Shown: positions 33,806 through 44,446 of the stretch, one piece after another
Layout: the number at the start of each line of letters is the position of its first letter
Position numbering within the stretch: position 1 is the stretch's first letter
NCBI GenBank assembly: GCA_030512335.1
Contig: JAULSU010000005.1
Coordinates: 2,108,001-2,172,000, forward strand
DNA from: Immersiella caudata
Lineage: Eukaryota > Ascomycota > Sordariomycetes > Sordariales > Lasiosphaeriaceae
DNA length: 64,000 nucleotides
Direction of reading: 5' to 3'
Position numbers and translations under genes: made by a program
The notes under the pieces: model-generated
Told to the model about the DNA's origin: nothing
Seen by the model: the letters and a program-made list of their open reading frames with translations, nothing else
Database searches by the model: none

Positions 33806-34388
33806 GACGCAAGCGTGAACTGGATTGTTTCGGCGTTGAACTAGGGAGTGCTCTGGATGGTGAAAGGAAGAGCAGAGGGAATTTCCTGAGAGAAACCCGA
33901 GATCTTGAACTTAAAAACGGGCCCGGAAAGGTTGCTCTTGCATTTCGGCTTCTCGGCGGGAATGGGGAACCAAGAACGTGGCGGCCTGCAGCCTAAGCGC
34001 GCCACCAAAGTGAAAACCTCAAACTCGATGACATTTTCCGTCAGCAAAGAAGGCAACCTCTACTAGGAACAAGACGCATGGAGTGGGGTTTGCAGACTAG
34101 AGTGAATTATGAAAGCCATCGCCGGGAGAATATCCCTGATGCCATACACGGCCCACGATACCCAGCAAAGACTCCAAGATCTGCTGTTGATCCAATGCCA
34201 TGTGATCGATGATTCAGCCAAGGCGCTTCCTCCTAAAATTGCACAAGTCTGACGCCAAATTGAGGGTAACGTGACGGAGCCCGAACATAACTTCGATAGA
34301 CTAAAACCTCCCAAATAGAAGCCTAACCAAAACCGTGTCCAAAACCACAATCCAAGTCTTCAGCCCTCTCCTCATTTTGAACTACACC
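33806..34388. other. Intergenic region
   Basis: Promoter side of the F-box-like gene and 3' side of the dioxygenase gene. I see no coding or repeat feature. Confidence 0.5.
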
Positions 34389-35658
34389 CTAAGGCCTCCC
34401 CGTAGGCCTAGCCGGCTGACCCCCACCCCCACCGTAAGCCGGCTGATAAGCCGTCGGGAACCCACCCGGGAAAATCGCATCCAACCCCGGAATCTTCGGG
34501 TTCGTCGTAACCATCTTACCTCCGTCCTTGCCTCGCATCGCCGCAGCCATGATATCCCTCGTAAACGTCTGGTTGATCCCCACGCTGTACCACGCAAACA
34601 CGCCCTTGGTGAGATCATTCCCTCCCAGAAGCACATAGTTGAAGAAGGGATCAGACGTCTGCGCTTCCTGGAGGAGGATGGAATCAGCGCTGTTACGCAG
34701 CAGATTCTGGCGGTTGGTAGAGTACGGCGCCGTCTTCTTGACAGCGTCGACGAGGGCTTGGTCGAAGAAGATTTGGCCGGCGTACGTGGCTTTGTTGTGC
34801 CAGAGGGTGTTGTTGGCTTCGGCCTTGGCGGACGGGACGTGAGACATGACGTGGATGTGCGGGGCGCGGCCGTCGTAGTGGCCCGGGAAGAGGGTGTTGA
34901 ATTGGACGACGCCGTTGTCGTCGGAGAGCTGCGAGCCGCGGAGGTAGGTCCGGTCGAGGTTGGCTTTGTCGGTCATGCCTTGGAGGCCGTTGACGACGGA
35001 GAGGGCGCCGGAGTAGACGCCTGTGCCGTTGGCGTCTGAAAAAAGAATATCAGCGTTGGAATTGGGGGGGGGGGAGGAAGGGGAAAGGAACGTACTCCAC
35101 ATCTCAAAGTAGGTGCCCTTGATGGGCTTGCAGGTGTTGACGTCGTAGATCTGGAAGTCGATGTGGAGCGGGATGCCGACTTGGTCGTCGACGATGTTGC
35201 TTCGGATGGACTCGCCCAGAACGTCTGCAAAGTGTCAGCGGCCAAACTTGGCCTTCGCAAAATTTCGAGAGCTTACAGAATGGGCCCTCCGTCGCCTGGG
35301 GGCTCAGAATGCACGAGTTGCTGTCCGCAAAGATGGTAGCCGGGTCCGTCTGCGGAGTGTAGCCCTTGGTGGATTTGTGGTCTTTGTTGAGAGAAGAGGT
35401 TTGGCGCTTTTTGATGGCAGCGTGCAGCGCGGCAGGCGCCATCAGCGACGCAGCTCGCCTGTAGCGTCTGCGCGCAGCGTCCGCGAAAACTCCATCCCGA
35501 GCAAACTTCTCGGCGCAATGATCCAAGTTGTTGGGATGGATCTCCAAGAACCGTCTCCGCTCAAGCTGCTCTTGACGCTCAGCCACCGGGTCATCTCCGT
35601 GGGCGAGAGTCGTGTCAAGGGCCGCGACGAGCACCGACGCTATCAGTGCCAACTTCAT
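34389..35658 (-). CDS. Secreted intradiol ring-cleavage dioxygenase
   Basis: Predicted to cleave catechol-type aromatic rings between the hydroxyls using Fe(III), outside the cell. Three exons (35658-35277, 35224-35096, 35035-34389) give 385 residues; introns are 52 and 60 bp. Residues 1-19 are a signal peptide (MKLALIASVLVAALDTTLA). The core begins ATEGPFYVLGESIRSN, the standard opening of intradiol enzymes. Iron ligands are visible as the Tyr of RTYLRG and the Tyr and two His of GHYDGRAPHIHVM. The tail is Gly/Pro-rich and disordered. Fungal secreted members of this family are usually linked to lignin- or plant-phenol breakdown. The tyrosinase gene about 0.9 kb upstream on the same strand would supply catechols from phenols; the pairing is inference. 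Confidence 0.9.
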
Positions 35659-36536
35659 GGTGAGATACCGCCTTACCTTGACTTAGCTACAGCTTTTGGA
35701 ACGAATGCAGTGACGGCACATCAACACACGCAGGTCCCTTAGGAAGGCAGCGACAAAGGGTTCGCTATATACGGCTACAGAGCGGAGAACAATTTGCTTT
35801 GTCGCTATCCGGATCGGCCCTACAGGCGCTACACCCGATTATCCTTCCGCTCCGCATCCGAGTTGTCGTCTTCCTTTTCCTACCAGCACTACTTGGAATC
35901 ATGTCAAGCTTTTTTCGTCTAAAATGCTTGATGTTGGAAATCACCGGGCCATTAGGTCTTCGCGGGTGTCGGGAAAGGGGGAGAAATGGCGGCCCCCCCG
36001 AGCGGGGAAAAGGGAGAGTGGGATTTTTTGTGAGCCGCCTCCACCATCCCGACATTTCGTGATTGGTGCCTCCACTTCCCGAAGAGTCCAAGTTGCGTGA
36101 AGTCGACTCGAGATTAACAAACCATATTTGAGACGTATTGGGAGAAAGACGCGCGTAGCTCTCTTGCAGACATTGACGGGTGGCCTCAATTCGGCTGGAA
36201 GAATCGATGTCGTGTTAGGAATGCAGCGCGACGGGACCGGGACGCCTCCGCACTTTCTTTCCAAGAGCCCAGGGGGACTGCGGGTGTGGCTCGGGCGTCG
36301 AACCCTGGGGCCGAAAAGAACGTTATGGTTTCCCACATTCTTCTATCCGCATCACGAGATGCCCGCTGGGGACGCTGAGCCTCTCAGATTTTCCATATTC
36401 TTTGTCTCTGGGCGCTCAGTAGCTTGCTGCAGCTCTTGAACGAAGGCTTCACTTGAATGGAGAGATTGAGGGATGAGAGATGCCAGGCTCGACTCAATCA
36501 AATAGAACACGCAAGCTACATATCAAAGTCTGACAC
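35659..36536. other. Intergenic region between dioxygenase and tyrosinase
   Basis: 878 bp holding the dioxygenase promoter and the tyrosinase 3' flank. No coding signal that I trust. Confidence 0.5.
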
Positions 36537-37701
36537 TCATGCGTATTCGTAGCACAGATAACCCCCCTTGATGTCCATGACATCCGCAACCGTCGCGTTG
36601 GGAATTATGCCCAACGAAGACATGACGTGGTTCAAGGTGAGGGTCTTACCGCCATCCCCAGATTGTGGATCTGGCGTCACAGCGAGAAGCTCCTTGCCGG
36701 GTTTCCCCCACATTGCTGACTCCACTTCCATCCCGCCAGAGAACTCGGAGAATCCAACTGCAGGGTCTTGCGCGTTAAGACCACTGATGTCTTTGTACCT
36801 TTTCGACGGGTCTTTGGCCTGCCAGTCGGCCCACATCTTGTCGACAAAGCCGTGGTGGAGGAAGAAGACGGGGTCGCCTGACGAGGTGATGGAGTCGCCG
36901 TTCTGCGATGCATGTTAGGGACATTTAGCTTCCTGCGAATGGCGACGTACCATCATGGACAGTGCCATGTGGCCCTGTAGATGTGGCCCAGAGTAGATGG
37001 CATCCAGCGCCTGCTTGTAAGTAGAGCCACCGATGGCTGCTGTGACATAGCTGGCGCCGCAAGCGGTACTGAGGAAATCTGTGATCCTCCGGTTGAGACA
37101 TCGAGGCTGGGTTTTGAAACCCGGGCCAATGTTGACAGTCAGATTGGCCAACGGCCCGTCCATCACGCAAGACTGTGAGCCGACACCACTGCCGCCAAAG
37201 CCAAGCGTCTTGTCAAAGACAGGGCTTTTCGAGAACTTGCCCGCATCTCGAGGCTCATCCCAGTAGGGAAGTGCACCCTTGTAGCCACATTCGCGCACCA
37301 GGAAGTCGAGTGTCTTGAGGTAGTAACGATGGTACGGCAAAAACTGCCCTGTCGTGTGGATCTGGAGTGCATGGATTTGGTGCAAGGATCCAAGCTCATC
37401 CCAGCGAGTCTTTGCGCCTGGCAGACGGTTGAGCTTCTGGGGAGAAGTCATCAAGCACTTGACGGCGTCGAGATAAGCTTTCTTGTCGACATCGCTTACG
37501 TCATGCCTAGGAGGGTGTGCAAGAAGGCTTGGTTAGCTCCTGCCCCAGATTCGCGAACCAGCCAAGTCCCGGCACTCACCATGATTTCCGCTTCTCGGGC
37601 GTTGTGCACGGTGCTGCTCCGTCCGCTGCGGTTGCCGGCAGCGCCGCTGCAAAAGATGCCGCTGCGGCCAAGATGATTGTCGATGCCAATGCGCCCAGCA
37701 T
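36537..37701 (-). CDS. Secreted tyrosinase-family copper oxidase
   Basis: Type-3 copper enzyme expected to oxidise monophenols or diphenols to quinones. Three exons (37701-37580, 37506-36951, 36902-36537) give 347 residues; introns are 73 and 48 bp with CTAAC branch sites. The first 22 residues are a signal peptide (MLGALASTIILAAAASFAAA), so the ATG at 37701 is the likely start. CuA ligands lie in LHQIHALQIHTTGQFLPYHR (second and third His at 91 and 100). CuB ligands lie in HLQGH (216-220) and FLHHGFVDKMW (His242/243). It belongs to the short secreted tyrosinase group without the C-terminal lid domain of melanogenic tyrosinases. Divergent from the Kelch gene. Confidence 0.9.
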
Positions 37702-38418
37702 TTTGACCCATATTCGACAGGGCAGTCAGCCAGACACAAGAGGTCTTGGGACCAAGACCTGTACATTGCTACGGTCATCATAACTTATACAGACTGTAGG
37801 GTATCCTCCCGGAAACACGATTGTCGGGTTGCAGGATCAGAGCAGCCAGCAGGCAGGCGCAGCTCAATTTCCGGGTGGGCAGCCGTGATCACAAAGGTTT
37901 TGCAGCGCTAATACTGGCAGCACCCATTTACCCAGAGCACCACCAGACAGTCCCATTCTGCTTTGTTTTCTCTTGAAATCCGTTGGTCCGGGTATTTTCG
38001 CTGCCAACCCCGGATTATTTCTCCATTTGCACGATTACCATCCACCTCCACCATCCCGTCGCACTCGACTCCACACACCCGATCGCCCCCTCCGGACATC
38101 GTCTCAGCATGAACATCGCCACCCGCAAATCCGAGTCTATTCACAGCACAGTGCACTCCTCACTTTCAACCCGTCGCATCGTTTGGGAACATGACGAATA
38201 CCGCATACGACTTCGACACCCACAACTCTCCCCGCCATCAATACGCACACATCCCAATACGTATTAACCACCACCGATCTCAACCCTCACCATGACACTC
38301 CGCAAATCCGGCCCCCGACCCTTCCGACTAGGAGACAACACCACATCCCATCCCCTTTCCCAAAATCCTCCCCAGCCAAGCCCACCCACATGCAGCAACT
38401 TCTGCCATCACCGTGACA
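37702..38418. other. Divergent promoter region between tyrosinase and Kelch genes
   Basis: 717 bp between divergent starts, strongly pyrimidine-rich at 38030-38410 on the plus strand, as in fungal 5' untranslated regions. No coding feature seen. Confidence 0.5.
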
Positions 38419-39420
38419 ATGATGCTTCTCAATCCCATCTCCCTCTCTCTCTTCTGGGCTCTCACCTCCATCCCTTTCACCCACGCCCAATCAACGCCCG
38501 CCGCCTGGAAGACCCTTGCGGCCGTCCCCGCCGGCCCCATCCATGAGCATGCCGCCGTCGCTCTCAACTCGTCCCACCTCGCCATCGTCGGCGGCGTGCT
38601 CGAGCGTGGAGGCGTAATCGACTCCGTCTATATCTACAGCATCCCCCAAGACACGTGGAAGAAAGTCACATCCCTTCCCATCACCATCAACCATGCCAAC
38701 GCCGCCGTGGTCGACGGGAAGATGTACATCCTCGGCGGCATGACGGGTGCGGCGTGGAATGGCACGCCTAGATCGTGGGTTTATGACCCGGCCACAGACA
38801 AATGGACGGCTATCGCATCCATGCCTGCTTCCGAAGCAAGGGGCAGCGCGGTGATGGGGGTTTACGGCAAGGTTATTTGGCTTGCCTCAGGCAAGACCAA
38901 GAGCGGAGGGGAGTCAGTCACCTGGGTATCGGCGTTTGATACGGCGAGCGGCAAGTGGTTGACGGATATCCCCGCTAAGGCGAAGAATATCCCCGAGGGA
39001 AGGGATCACGGTGGAGGCGGGATCATCGGGTCGAAGTTTTATCAGCTGGGCGGGAGTCTGGGTGCTATTGAGAACAGGAAGGATACGGTGTTTGTGTTGG
39101 ATTTGGAGGACTTGGGTAAGGGGTGGGTTACGGCCAAGGGGAAGATGCCAACGCCCAGGAGGGGGTTTGCCACGGGGATCGTCGGGGGGAAGATTTATAC
39201 GTTTGGCGGGGAGGGAAATCCGGATCGGACGTATGGGGGGGTTTTCAAGGAGGCGGAGGTGTATGATACTGTGACGGATACGTGGGCGGCGTTGCCGGCG
39301 ATGAAGTTGCCGAGGCATGGGAGTGCGGCGGTGGTGGTTGATGGGAATATTTACATTCCGGGGGGTGGGACGGCTATGGGCACGCCAGCGACGGCGGTGT
39401 TTGATGTTTATTCTCCTTGA
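38419..39420 (+). CDS. Secreted Kelch-repeat beta-propeller protein
   Basis: Single exon of 333 residues from the ATG at 38419. The first 22 residues (MMLLNPISLSLFWALTSIPF) form a signal peptide ending near THAQS. Six Kelch-like blades follow, with the usual GG pair and spaced Tyr/Trp: LAIVGGVLERG, MYILGGMTG, KFYQLGGSLG, KIYTFGGEGN, NIYIPGGGTA and DTWKKV/DKWTAI/DTWAAL between them. There is no WSC, galactose-oxidase or membrane-anchor segment, so it is probably a soluble extracellular binding protein. Codon usage shifts toward G/T-ending codons in the second half (after about 38930), unlike the C-ending first half. Confidence 0.85.
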   Translation: MMLLNPISLSLFWALTSIPFTHAQSTPAAWKTLAAVPAGPIHEHAAVALNSSHLAIVGGVLERGGVIDSVYIYSIPQDTWKKVTSLPITINHANAAVVDGKMYILGGMTGAAWNGTPRSWVYDPATDKWTAIASMPASEARGSAVMGVYGKVIWLASGKTKSGGESVTWVSAFDTASGKWLTDIPAKAKNIPEGRDHGGGGIIGSKFYQLGGSLGAIENRKDTVFVLDLEDLGKGWVTAKGKMPTPRRGFATGIVGGKIYTFGGEGNPDRTYGGVFKEAEVYDTVTDTWAALPAMKLPRHGSAAVVVDGNIYIPGGGTAMGTPATAVFDVYSP

Positions 39421-40174
39421 GGTTCAACTGAAAAGGTTGCGTGTGTATAAAAGGCTATGGGCAACTATGGAATGAGTACCAGACGATGCAGTTGTTTGAT
39501 GGAACCCGAAACTGGTGATATTCCCTACGGTGTAAGTGGTAGTGTTGGTGAATCTAGTTAGCCGTGATCTGTGTGGGTGTGTGCAGCAATATCTCCGTCC
39601 CCTGAGATCCTTACCGCGAGGCTAAGTAGTACACAGAGGAAATTATGACAAGGGAGAAATAAAAATGCCGTCTGACGAAGATCCTCTGACCCTCCCCTCA
39701 ACTTGTTTGCTCTGAAGAGCCCGAAAATATTTGCATAGTAATGTTGTGACCGCTGGCCTGGAGAGCTCTGCAGTCGACCCGCTGAGCTTGTGGTGTCGTG
39801 TTTCCAATCGAAACCCCTCTTATCCCCTGGCAGTGAAGGCCACTGGCGAGAACCTGGACAAGAATCTCGGTGGGTGGGATTCTAGGTGAGGCTCGCTACC
39901 TACTTGTGAAGCGAGGTGTCTCAGGAGGGCGAGTGAGGGATTGTAGACGTGCAGAGAAGTGCCAGGGCTTATCCCCACCGTTGATGAAATTATTCTCGAA
40001 GTGAATGCTGCGGTCAACCCCGCGTCTCACAAAGCCAAACCAAAAAAAAAAAAAAGGAAAACTCTGCAAACTTGAAATAGAGACCACCCGGGCCGCACCC
40101 CTCCAACCTCCGGTATTCCATTCTGACCTGTTTATCAGAAAAAGGATCTGTAGGCGATTTCAACGCGCCTCCAA
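39421..40174. other. Intergenic region
   Basis: No gene seen. An A14 tract lies at 40042-40055. Confidence 0.45.
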
Positions 40175-41177
40175 ATGGAGCATTGCCAAGCCCGTTCGCC
40201 CTCTTCCACAACTGGCGCATCAGTTCCAGCAATGCCCAGCCAGGGAGCAGACTCGGACGCCCAAGGCTTCACCGCAACCCAACTTGCTGCCTTCACCACC
40301 TCCTCCCAGGGCTCGAAGTGCCGAGCTTCTCAACAGGATGCGCTGACCGACGAGAACAACGCGAAACTAAAGAAACCCGCGGACCAGTCTCCGCTCACCA
40401 AGAACGAGTCAGCCATCTCAAACCTTCCCCGCAATCCCAAAGCCAACTCTACTGTCAAGACCATAGTAATGTCGAACGCCCAATCCGAGATTGATATCGC
40501 CCGCCGAACCCGGACCGAAAACGCCCTGAAAGCCGTCAGCGCCCGGGAATCCTGACAGACTGTTTTCGAATCGCAGAAGATGGCTCCCTTCGCCTTGGGC
40601 CATCAGAGGAGGAAGCTGGACTCTGCGAAAGAGTTGATCAAAGACCGACCACTATGCCGAAAAGTGGCACTTGTCTTAGTCCCTTCTCCGTAACTGGGCT
40701 ACGAAAGTCTTGGCAGGCACTGATACAATGTCCTACGGTGGAGGACGTCAAGTCGACAATCGCCGGTTGCTATGGACTCTATGTTATTTCCATACTTCCG
40801 GTTCACGGTCTCCTTGATGGCGATTCTCGAAGAGGACGGAATGATTGGCGTGAACATTCTGACGGGAAAACGCCGGAGAGGACGCGTAACCGACGACCAC
40901 ATACGGGATTCGTTTGTAACCTTGGACCTGGACAAGAGCCTCAACATCGACTTCGTCAGGATCTCGCTGAATTCCAGGAACCCGTCGAGGTGATTTTTGA
41001 GAGACTACATGCAGAGGGACTAAAATCGCGCGACCTCCCGCCGTTGTTGGATGGTGCTTCAAGAACTACGATGGAAAAGACGAAGTGTAGAAGGTCATGA
41101 CAAAGGTCAAGGGGAAATATGGATTTTATGAAGAATTCAACTGGGATGAATTTGGGGTAGGCATCGCTGTCGAGTAG
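40175..41177 (+). pseudogene. Decayed gene of unknown family
   Basis: Frame 2 is open from about 40175 to a TGA at 40553-40555 and stays protein-like after it (QTVFESQKMAPFALG), with further stops near 40690 and 40720. It then reopens at 40772-40993 (LEEDGMIGVNILTGKRRRG, VTLDLDKSLNIDFVRIS). A different frame near the end reads WCFKNYDGKDEV, a stop, then KGKYGFYEEFNWDEFGVGIA, and terminates at 41175-41177. The alternation of good protein sequence with stops and frame changes, without intron boundaries, suggests a broken gene. I do not recognise the family, and a short intron-rich real gene cannot be excluded. Confidence 0.35.
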
Positions 41178-41200
41178 GAGGTGTCACGGGGTGGCGCGCT

Positions 41201-41266
41201 GCCTCACACCTGCCTCACACCTGCCTCACACTTGCTTCACACCTGCCTCACACCTGCCTCATACCG
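41201..41266 (+). repeat. 11-bp minisatellite, six units
   Basis: Six near-perfect copies of gcctcacacct, with changes in units 3, 4 and 6. It begins 23 bp after the end of the decayed gene. Confidence 0.9.
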
Positions 41267-41762
41267 TGCACTTTCGCGACATGCAGAGTTTTTAGCGCAT
41301 GGACTCCTTTGTGGCCCATACCTTTGGGTGGTATGTGCTTCCCGCAGCCATACGTTTAAGGATTTCAGGTTAGACCGTTTCCTTTCTTCTCCACATAGAG
41401 CCTTTGCCTCACAATTGAGCCTCCTGTAGCCTATGCTTCCGTTGCTCATTGCTTGGCCATGACAGGAGGTAGCGCTTCCGTTAGATAGGACAGCGGATAT
41501 CTAATGTACGATTCCCTCGTTTATCCTCGTCTTAAGAATTGCATGGGCCTTGACGCCGCCGGTTACCTATACCAAAAGGGATGCGTTGTAATTAGTGAAA
41601 AGGCCGTGAAAGCTACTTTAATACCTCCCTTTAGCTACCTACCTAGGTGGAAAGAGGCCTCCAGAGTACTAGTCTGGTAGTAGGGGTTGCCGCACTGGTC
41701 ACGGTGTGTTATGTGCGGGAATACAGTGCCCAGATACGAATAGGACGGTGCAAATAGACTGT
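41267..41762. other. Gene-free region
   Basis: No gene or repeat recognised between the minisatellite and the left inverted repeat copy. Confidence 0.4.
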
Positions 41763-41970
41763 CTGTGGAACTTCTGGCGGAGCGCCTCATTGAGCTTGCG
41801 AGCAGTGGAAGTGCAGTTGCAAAGTGACTTGTCTTTTTGGAAGTGGGGTCAGGAGATAAGCTCCAATAAGTACAAAAGAAACGGCCCCGTTGGACCCAGA
41901 GCGCAGGGCCGATGGACCCCCTGCTCGCGGTGGCTCGGCTTGGCGCCAAACCACCCACCAGATTTTGACA
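41763..41970 (-). repeat. Dispersed repeat, left copy (inverted relative to 43874-44114)
   Basis: About 208 bp, roughly 90% identical by eye to the reverse complement of 43874-44114, with one 33-bp gap. Its outer end reads TGTCAAAATCTGG on the minus strand and lies 13 bp from the stop codon of the beta-lactamase-like gene. The plus strand keeps a short coding remnant, VELLAERLIELASSGSA, ending in a stop. This looks like the 3' end of a transposable element. Confidence 0.8.
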
Positions 41971-41983
41971 CTTTCTCTTTCTC

Positions 41984-43192
41984 TTACGAGGCGAACTTGC
42001 GGTAAACATCGCGACGAAAAGTCTGCTTCAGATCAGACACAATTTTCCCATCAACAGGCAAAGCAGCCTGGACGGCCCCAAGCCCACAAAGCCCATTCTT
42101 GCGATCCAGAAACCAAGTGAATGTCATTCCCCCACCCCACGTCAAGGTCTCATCGCTGTACCACCCCTCAGTATCCTCCAGAGTCAGTAAACCCCCGAGA
42201 CCGTACCCGACCTTCTTCCCCGGTTCCGTTCCCACCCGGAAAAACATTCCAGGCGGACTTTCCATCGCAGCGCGATGCCCCGCCTCTGCCTCCGCCCCAA
42301 TCCGATTCCGAAACATACCATTGACCGTCTCCGGCCTCAACAACTTCCCGTCGCTCACCAACAACGACCTCAGTACCTCGAGATACCCCGGCCCCGTCAT
42401 GAACAAGCCATGGCCCCCGAAATCGCCCTCACTCCTCGCGTTCGCGTCACCCGCACCTCCCGCTACAGCCCGGCCCAAACACTCCGGGTCATCCGGGTTC
42501 AAGTCCACCAACCGCTCCCGAACACCCTCCCCCTTGACCGGATAAAACTGCGCTTCGTCAAGCGGGATACCCAACGGCTTGCAGATCCTCTCTCGAACGA
42601 AATCCCCAAGCGTGCGGCCGGTGACGCGCTCCACGATTCGACCTGCCCAGTCCAATCCCGGTCCGTACATCCATCCCTCACCCGGCTGGAAATGCAGCGG
42701 GTAGTTGAATGCTTCCTCGACTGGGCGGCGAGTTCCCTCGGCCAAAGGCGGTTCATTCTCCCTCCGCCATCTCGCAAGATCGGGAACGAGAAAGTCGTAG
42801 GCGGTACCCGAGGTATGCGACAGCAGCATCTCCAGCGTGATCGGTCGCTTCACGGGGACAAGTTTGGCTGTCCCATCCGAGGCGAACCCGGTGAGGACCT
42901 TCTTGTTCGCAAGCTCGGGGGCGATGTCCGAGATGGGATCGGTAAGCGTTAGGGGACCGTCTTCAACGCATTGCAGAACGGCAATGGTGGCGATGAGCTT
43001 GGTTGCGGATGCGAGGTAGAGAATGTCGTCAAGGGCTTGGGGGCGCTTCTCGCCTGAGAGGAGAGTGCGCTCGCCAAGCGCGCGGTTGTACGTGAACGAC
43101 CCGGTTGTGTTGGTGGCGCAGATGATGGCGCCGTTGATCTTGCCGGTGGCGATGGCGGCTGCGAAGGCCGCTTCGATGTTGTCGTCTGCCAT
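41984..43192 (-). CDS. Beta-lactamase/transesterase family protein (LovD/EstB-like)
   Basis: A serine hydrolase or acyltransferase of the class-C beta-lactamase fold. It has a single exon. From the ATG at 43192 (MADDNIEAAF) it is 402 residues, matching LovD-type enzymes of about 400; an in-frame ATG at 43276 adds 28 Ser/Thr-rich residues. The catalytic SxxK is SATK (62-65), preceded by ILYLA. The Tyr motif is probably GWMYGPGLDWAGR, where LovD-like enzymes have YS/YxN. Near the C-terminus GLGGLL and LTWGGGMTFTWF fit the strand with the KTG/HxG-like loop. No signal peptide, so intracellular. Fungal members make or trim polyketide esters, but no biosynthetic cluster is visible here, so the substrate is unknown. 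Confidence 0.85.
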   Translation of the reverse strand: MADDNIEAAFAAAIATGKINGAIICATNTTGSFTYNRALGERTLLSGEKRPQALDDILYLASATKLIATIAVLQCVEDGPLTLTDPISDIAPELANKKVLTGFASDGTAKLVPVKRPITLEMLLSHTSGTAYDFLVPDLARWRRENEPPLAEGTRRPVEEAFNYPLHFQPGEGWMYGPGLDWAGRIVERVTGRTLGDFVRERICKPLGIPLDEAQFYPVKGEGVRERLVDLNPDDPECLGRAVAGGAGDANARSEGDFGGHGLFMTGPGYLEVLRSLLVSDGKLLRPETVNGMFRNRIGAEAEAGHRAAMESPPGMFFRVGTEPGKKVGYGLGGLLTLEDTEGWYSDETLTWGGGMTFTWFLDRKNGLCGLGAVQAALPVDGKIVSDLKQTFRRDVYRKFAS

Positions 43193-43873
43193 GGTCGTCT
43201 GACTTGAGGATTTGGAGTCCTTTGTGCTCGAGATTGGAATAGAATGGTGCTGAGAAGTTTGAACGGTGGGATGCAAGTTTTATATCCAGGTAGCGCCACA
43301 GTTTTCCGCGTGTTAGTTAGTCCCGGCGACGACTCATTCGGCAAGGTCTAAAGTCCGAGCCAATTGGTCGGCGATTCCGGTGCGGGGTATTGTGGGAAAG
43401 AGACCCGATGGATCCGATCCTCCTCAACAATTTTCCTTGGAGCAGTTATTCCCGAAAGCCGGTGATCCTACGATGCCTGCCTGTTGTTGTCTTTTGCCAA
43501 GCCTTGGGGAAAGGGGGGCGATGGGTTTGCCCCTGAGCCAAGACGTCGAAAAGTGGGTCAATGTCAACAAAGACCCATGAGGTGGACAAAGACCACTGGA
43601 CACCATCTATGCAATGCTGGTCGAATTTTGTAAGTTCTGCCAACTTCAAATACGAATGAATGGTTGTTATCGGGGACAGAGGCCCGGATGCGGGCCTGTT
43701 CTCGTCATCTTGTTACTTTTTGTTGTCGCTTGCGGGACTGACCCCCCAGATTCTGATGTCGTCTGCGTTTCTTGGGCCTGCTCGCTTGTTCCGTACTCTT
43801 GAGACGGTTAATAGCAGTCTCAAGTGAAGGCATTATTGCATGTCAGTCGTTCTGTACCTTTCGAAAGGGGTAC
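43193..43873. other. Upstream region of the beta-lactamase-like gene
   Basis: No convincing gene. The open frames near 43380-43800 are short and unrecognised. Confidence 0.4.
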
Positions 43874-44114
43874 TGTCAAAATCTGGGGGGTGGCTTGGCG
43901 CCAAGCCGAGCCACCGCGAGCAGGGGGTCCATTGGCCTTGCGCTCCGCTGGAGCGCAAGAACCAATGTTCCGGCGCTCTGGGTCCGACGGGGCCGTTTCT
44001 TTTGTACTTATTGGAGCTTAGCTCCTGACCTCACTTCCAAAAAGACAAGTCACTTTGCACCTGCACTTCCACTACTCGCAAGCTCAATGAGGTGCTCCGC
44101 CAAAAGTTCCACAG
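43874..44114 (+). repeat. Dispersed repeat, right copy (inverted relative to 41763-41970)
   Basis: About 241 bp, with the same outer end TGTCAAAATCTGG preceded by TAC. It includes a 33-bp segment missing from the left copy that contains a small hairpin (gcgctccgctggagcgc). On the minus strand it contains the end of an open frame (44277-44050) with VELLAEHLIELASSGSA, equivalent to the remnant in the left copy. The frame continues about 55 codons further than in the left copy. Confidence 0.8.
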
Positions 44115-44446
44115 GTACTATTCTGGTTCCTCGAGAAAAAAGAATCTCAATAACTTTGAGAGCGCTGGCGCGACCTTTCTGGGCCTCAGCAGGATATGAC
44201 GGATTTAGAGCCTGTCCCATCATTGAATTCCAAGCTCGTTGGGTCGCTACGCTGTTCCTCCCTGCTAATTTTCTCATGCACGGTAGAATACCATATTATA
44301 TCGCTCTCGAGTCGAACTCGGAAATTTCCTCATCGGAGGTTGGAGTAGTATCACTCCGGGCATGAAGTTGGCGCCCGTTCGCTATGGCTAACCATTTCCA
44401 TGCTCCGACCAAAAGAAAGCAAAGAGAAACTCTGTCAAACGTGATC
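44115..44446. other. Remnant of the repeat's coding part and lectin gene 3' flank
   Basis: The minus-strand frame that ends inside the repeat extends to about 44277 (for example KVIEILFSRGTRIV). I do not recognise it. No other feature. Confidence 0.35.

Noticed and set aside
41890..42005. Frame across the repeat and gene end suggesting a fusion
   Set aside because: The beta-lactamase-like gene ends in TAA at 41984-41986 before the repeat begins, so there is no fusion.
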